DNA from: Lachnospiraceae bacterium
GTDB taxonomy: Bacteria; Bacillota_A; Clostridia; Lachnospirales; Lachnospiraceae
Assembly (NCBI GenBank): GCA_028694115.1
Contig: JAQUUB010000003.1
Coordinates: 101,894 to 135,415, forward strand
DNA length: 33,522 nt
Direction of reading: 5' to 3'
The notes under the pieces were generated by a model, which was not told the origin of the DNA, ran no database searches, and saw only the letters and a program-made list of their open reading frames with translations. Shown piece by piece: positions 32,723 through 33,522 of the stretch; position 1 is the first letter of the stretch; each line of letters begins with the position of its first letter. Made by a program: the position numbers and the translations under genes.

Positions 32723-32749
32723 AAAAAGACCCACAAAAATTTGTGAGTC
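32723..32749 (-). terminator. Rho-independent terminator of glgP
   Basis: GACTCACAAA and its complement form a ten-pair stem with one G-U pair, followed by TTTTTC on the minus strand, about 20 bases after the phosphorylase stop. Confidence 0.9.
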
Positions 32750-32767
32750 TTTCATAAGTCTTAATTC

Positions 32768-33522
32768 CTATTTCAATTTCCAAATATCTCTATTATACTC
32801 TGCAATGGTACGGTCTGATGAGAAGAAACCAGCTTTTGCGATATTTACAAGCATCATTTTCTTCCATTTCTGTTGATCCTCATAATCGGAAAACATTCTG
32901 TCTTTTGTTGTAATATAATCCTCCAAATCAAGAAGTGTCATAAACCAGTCTTTGTTTATCAATTCCTTATATAATCTTTCAAGGTTTTCTTTGTGACCGA
33001 CTTTCATAGCTTCTTCACCGATAATGAAATCTACCGCTTCCTTTATTGCCTTGTTTTTCTCATAATAATCTTTTGAAACATAATCAGCCTCTTCATAATG
33101 TTTGATTACAGTATCGCTATCCTTTCCAAAGATATAAATATTATCATCTCCGACCAATTCATGAATTTCAACATTAGCTCCATCACTCGTACCAAGTGTA
33201 ACTGCACCATTCAACATAAATTTCATATTACCTGTTCCTGATGCCTCTTTCGATGATAATGAGATTTGTTCCGATACATCGCAAGCAGGTATTAATTTTT
33301 CTGCATAGCTAACATTATAATTTTCAACCATAACTACTTTCATGTATGGATTGACATCTTTATCATGATTAATAATTTCTGATAATACAAGTAATAGATG
33401 AATAATATCTTGTGCAATGACATAAGCCGGTGCAGCTTTTGCCCCGAAAATAAATGTAATTGGTGTTGTAGGTCTTTTTCCGGATTTAATCTCTAAATAC
33501 TTATGAATGATATAAAGTGCAT
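32768..33522 (-). CDS. glgP: Glycogen/maltodextrin phosphorylase, C-terminal part
   Basis: The frame is open to the window edge, so only the last 250 or so residues are seen. They contain the PLP-binding Lys in [16 protein letters not shown], followed by [10 protein letters not shown], and the C-terminal YNRDIWKLK. The upstream segment ([16 protein letters not shown]) continues the same frame beyond an internal Met at 33343, which is therefore not the start. The enzyme releases glucose-1-phosphate from alpha-1,4-glucans. It is upstream of, and in the same direction as, the maltodextrin operon, but a terminator separates them. Glycogen versus maltodextrin preference cannot be decided from this part. 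Confidence 0.95.
   Translation of the reverse strand, partial: ALYIIHKYLEIKSGKRPTTPITFIFGAKAAPAYVIAQDIIHLLLVLSEIINHDKDVNPYMKVVMVENYNVSYAEKLIPACDVSEQISLSSKEASGTGNMKFMLNGAVTLGTSDGANVEIHELVGDDNIYIFGKDSDTVIKHYEEADYVSKDYYEKNKAIKEAVDFIIGEEAMKVGHKENLERLYKELINKDWFMTLLDLEDYITTKDRMFSDYEDQQKWKKMMLVNIAKAGFFSSDRTIAEYNRDIWKLK

Overview
The window looks like AT-rich chromosome of a spore-forming Firmicute, most likely a clostridium of the Lachnospiraceae type. Supporting signs are the gene order tig-clpP-clpX-lon-engB, an alpha/beta-type small acid-soluble spore protein, a YtvI-like sporulation membrane protein, a DUF4250 protein, strong AGGAGG-type ribosome sites and low GC. The genus cannot be fixed from what is visible. 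No rRNA, tRNA, insertion sequence, prophage or CRISPR array was recognised. Nearly every gene is on the minus strand; only a DUF3810 metalloprotease-like gene and a CYTH-domain gene are on plus.

Layout, left to right. (1) 39-3868: clpB, followed in its own direction by a 57-residue DUF4250 gene and an ASKHA/RACo-type ATPase that lacks an iron-sulfur domain; the last two overlap by ATGA. (2) 3962-7213: a zinc/cadmium-type resistance operon made of an SmtB/CadC-like repressor with operator and promoter, a stand-alone HMA metallochaperone, a P1B-type ATPase without its own HMA domain, and a small Cys-rich protein resembling the MetH/corrinoid activation domain. (3) 7341-10617: the DUF3810 protein converges on two neighbouring CobW-family GTPases. 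One carries three 48-bp His/Cys-rich repeats; the other lacks the CxCC motif and is fused to a DUF1980 (YcgQ-type) domain. (4) 10683-12506: an M19 dipeptidase and a cytoplasmic NlpC/P60 peptidase, probably for peptide or muropeptide recycling. (5) 12587-17188: truA, an alpha/beta hydrolase, a VanH/LdhA-like D-2-hydroxyacid dehydrogenase, ytvI and engB. (6) 17195-22827: lon, clpX, clpP, tig, a protein quality-control cluster. (7) 23028-26593: spore protein, DUF975 membrane protein, DJ-1/PfpI protein, CYTH protein and a tandem HD/HD-GYP protein. (8) 26658-33522: a maltodextrin operon (binding lipoprotein, two permeases, 4-alpha-glucanotransferase, LacI-family regulator) next to the 3' part of a glycogen phosphorylase gene.

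The most distinctive non-coding signals are these. Three contiguous 12-bp operator-like units lie just downstream of the predicted maltodextrin promoter. Two convergent gene pairs have terminator stems built from their own final codons. A 26-bp hairpin-forming dispersed repeat occurs in two intergenic gaps, each time beside a different short palindrome. The one gene-free stretch over 300 bases (32392-32767) holds the maltodextrin promoter, operators and leader plus the glgP terminator; its middle (about 32560-32720) is AT-rich with nothing else recognised.

The best candidate for a little-described system is the metal-handling neighbourhood at 3962-10617, above all the asymmetric CobW pair. 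All functional links there are inferred from sequence and context.
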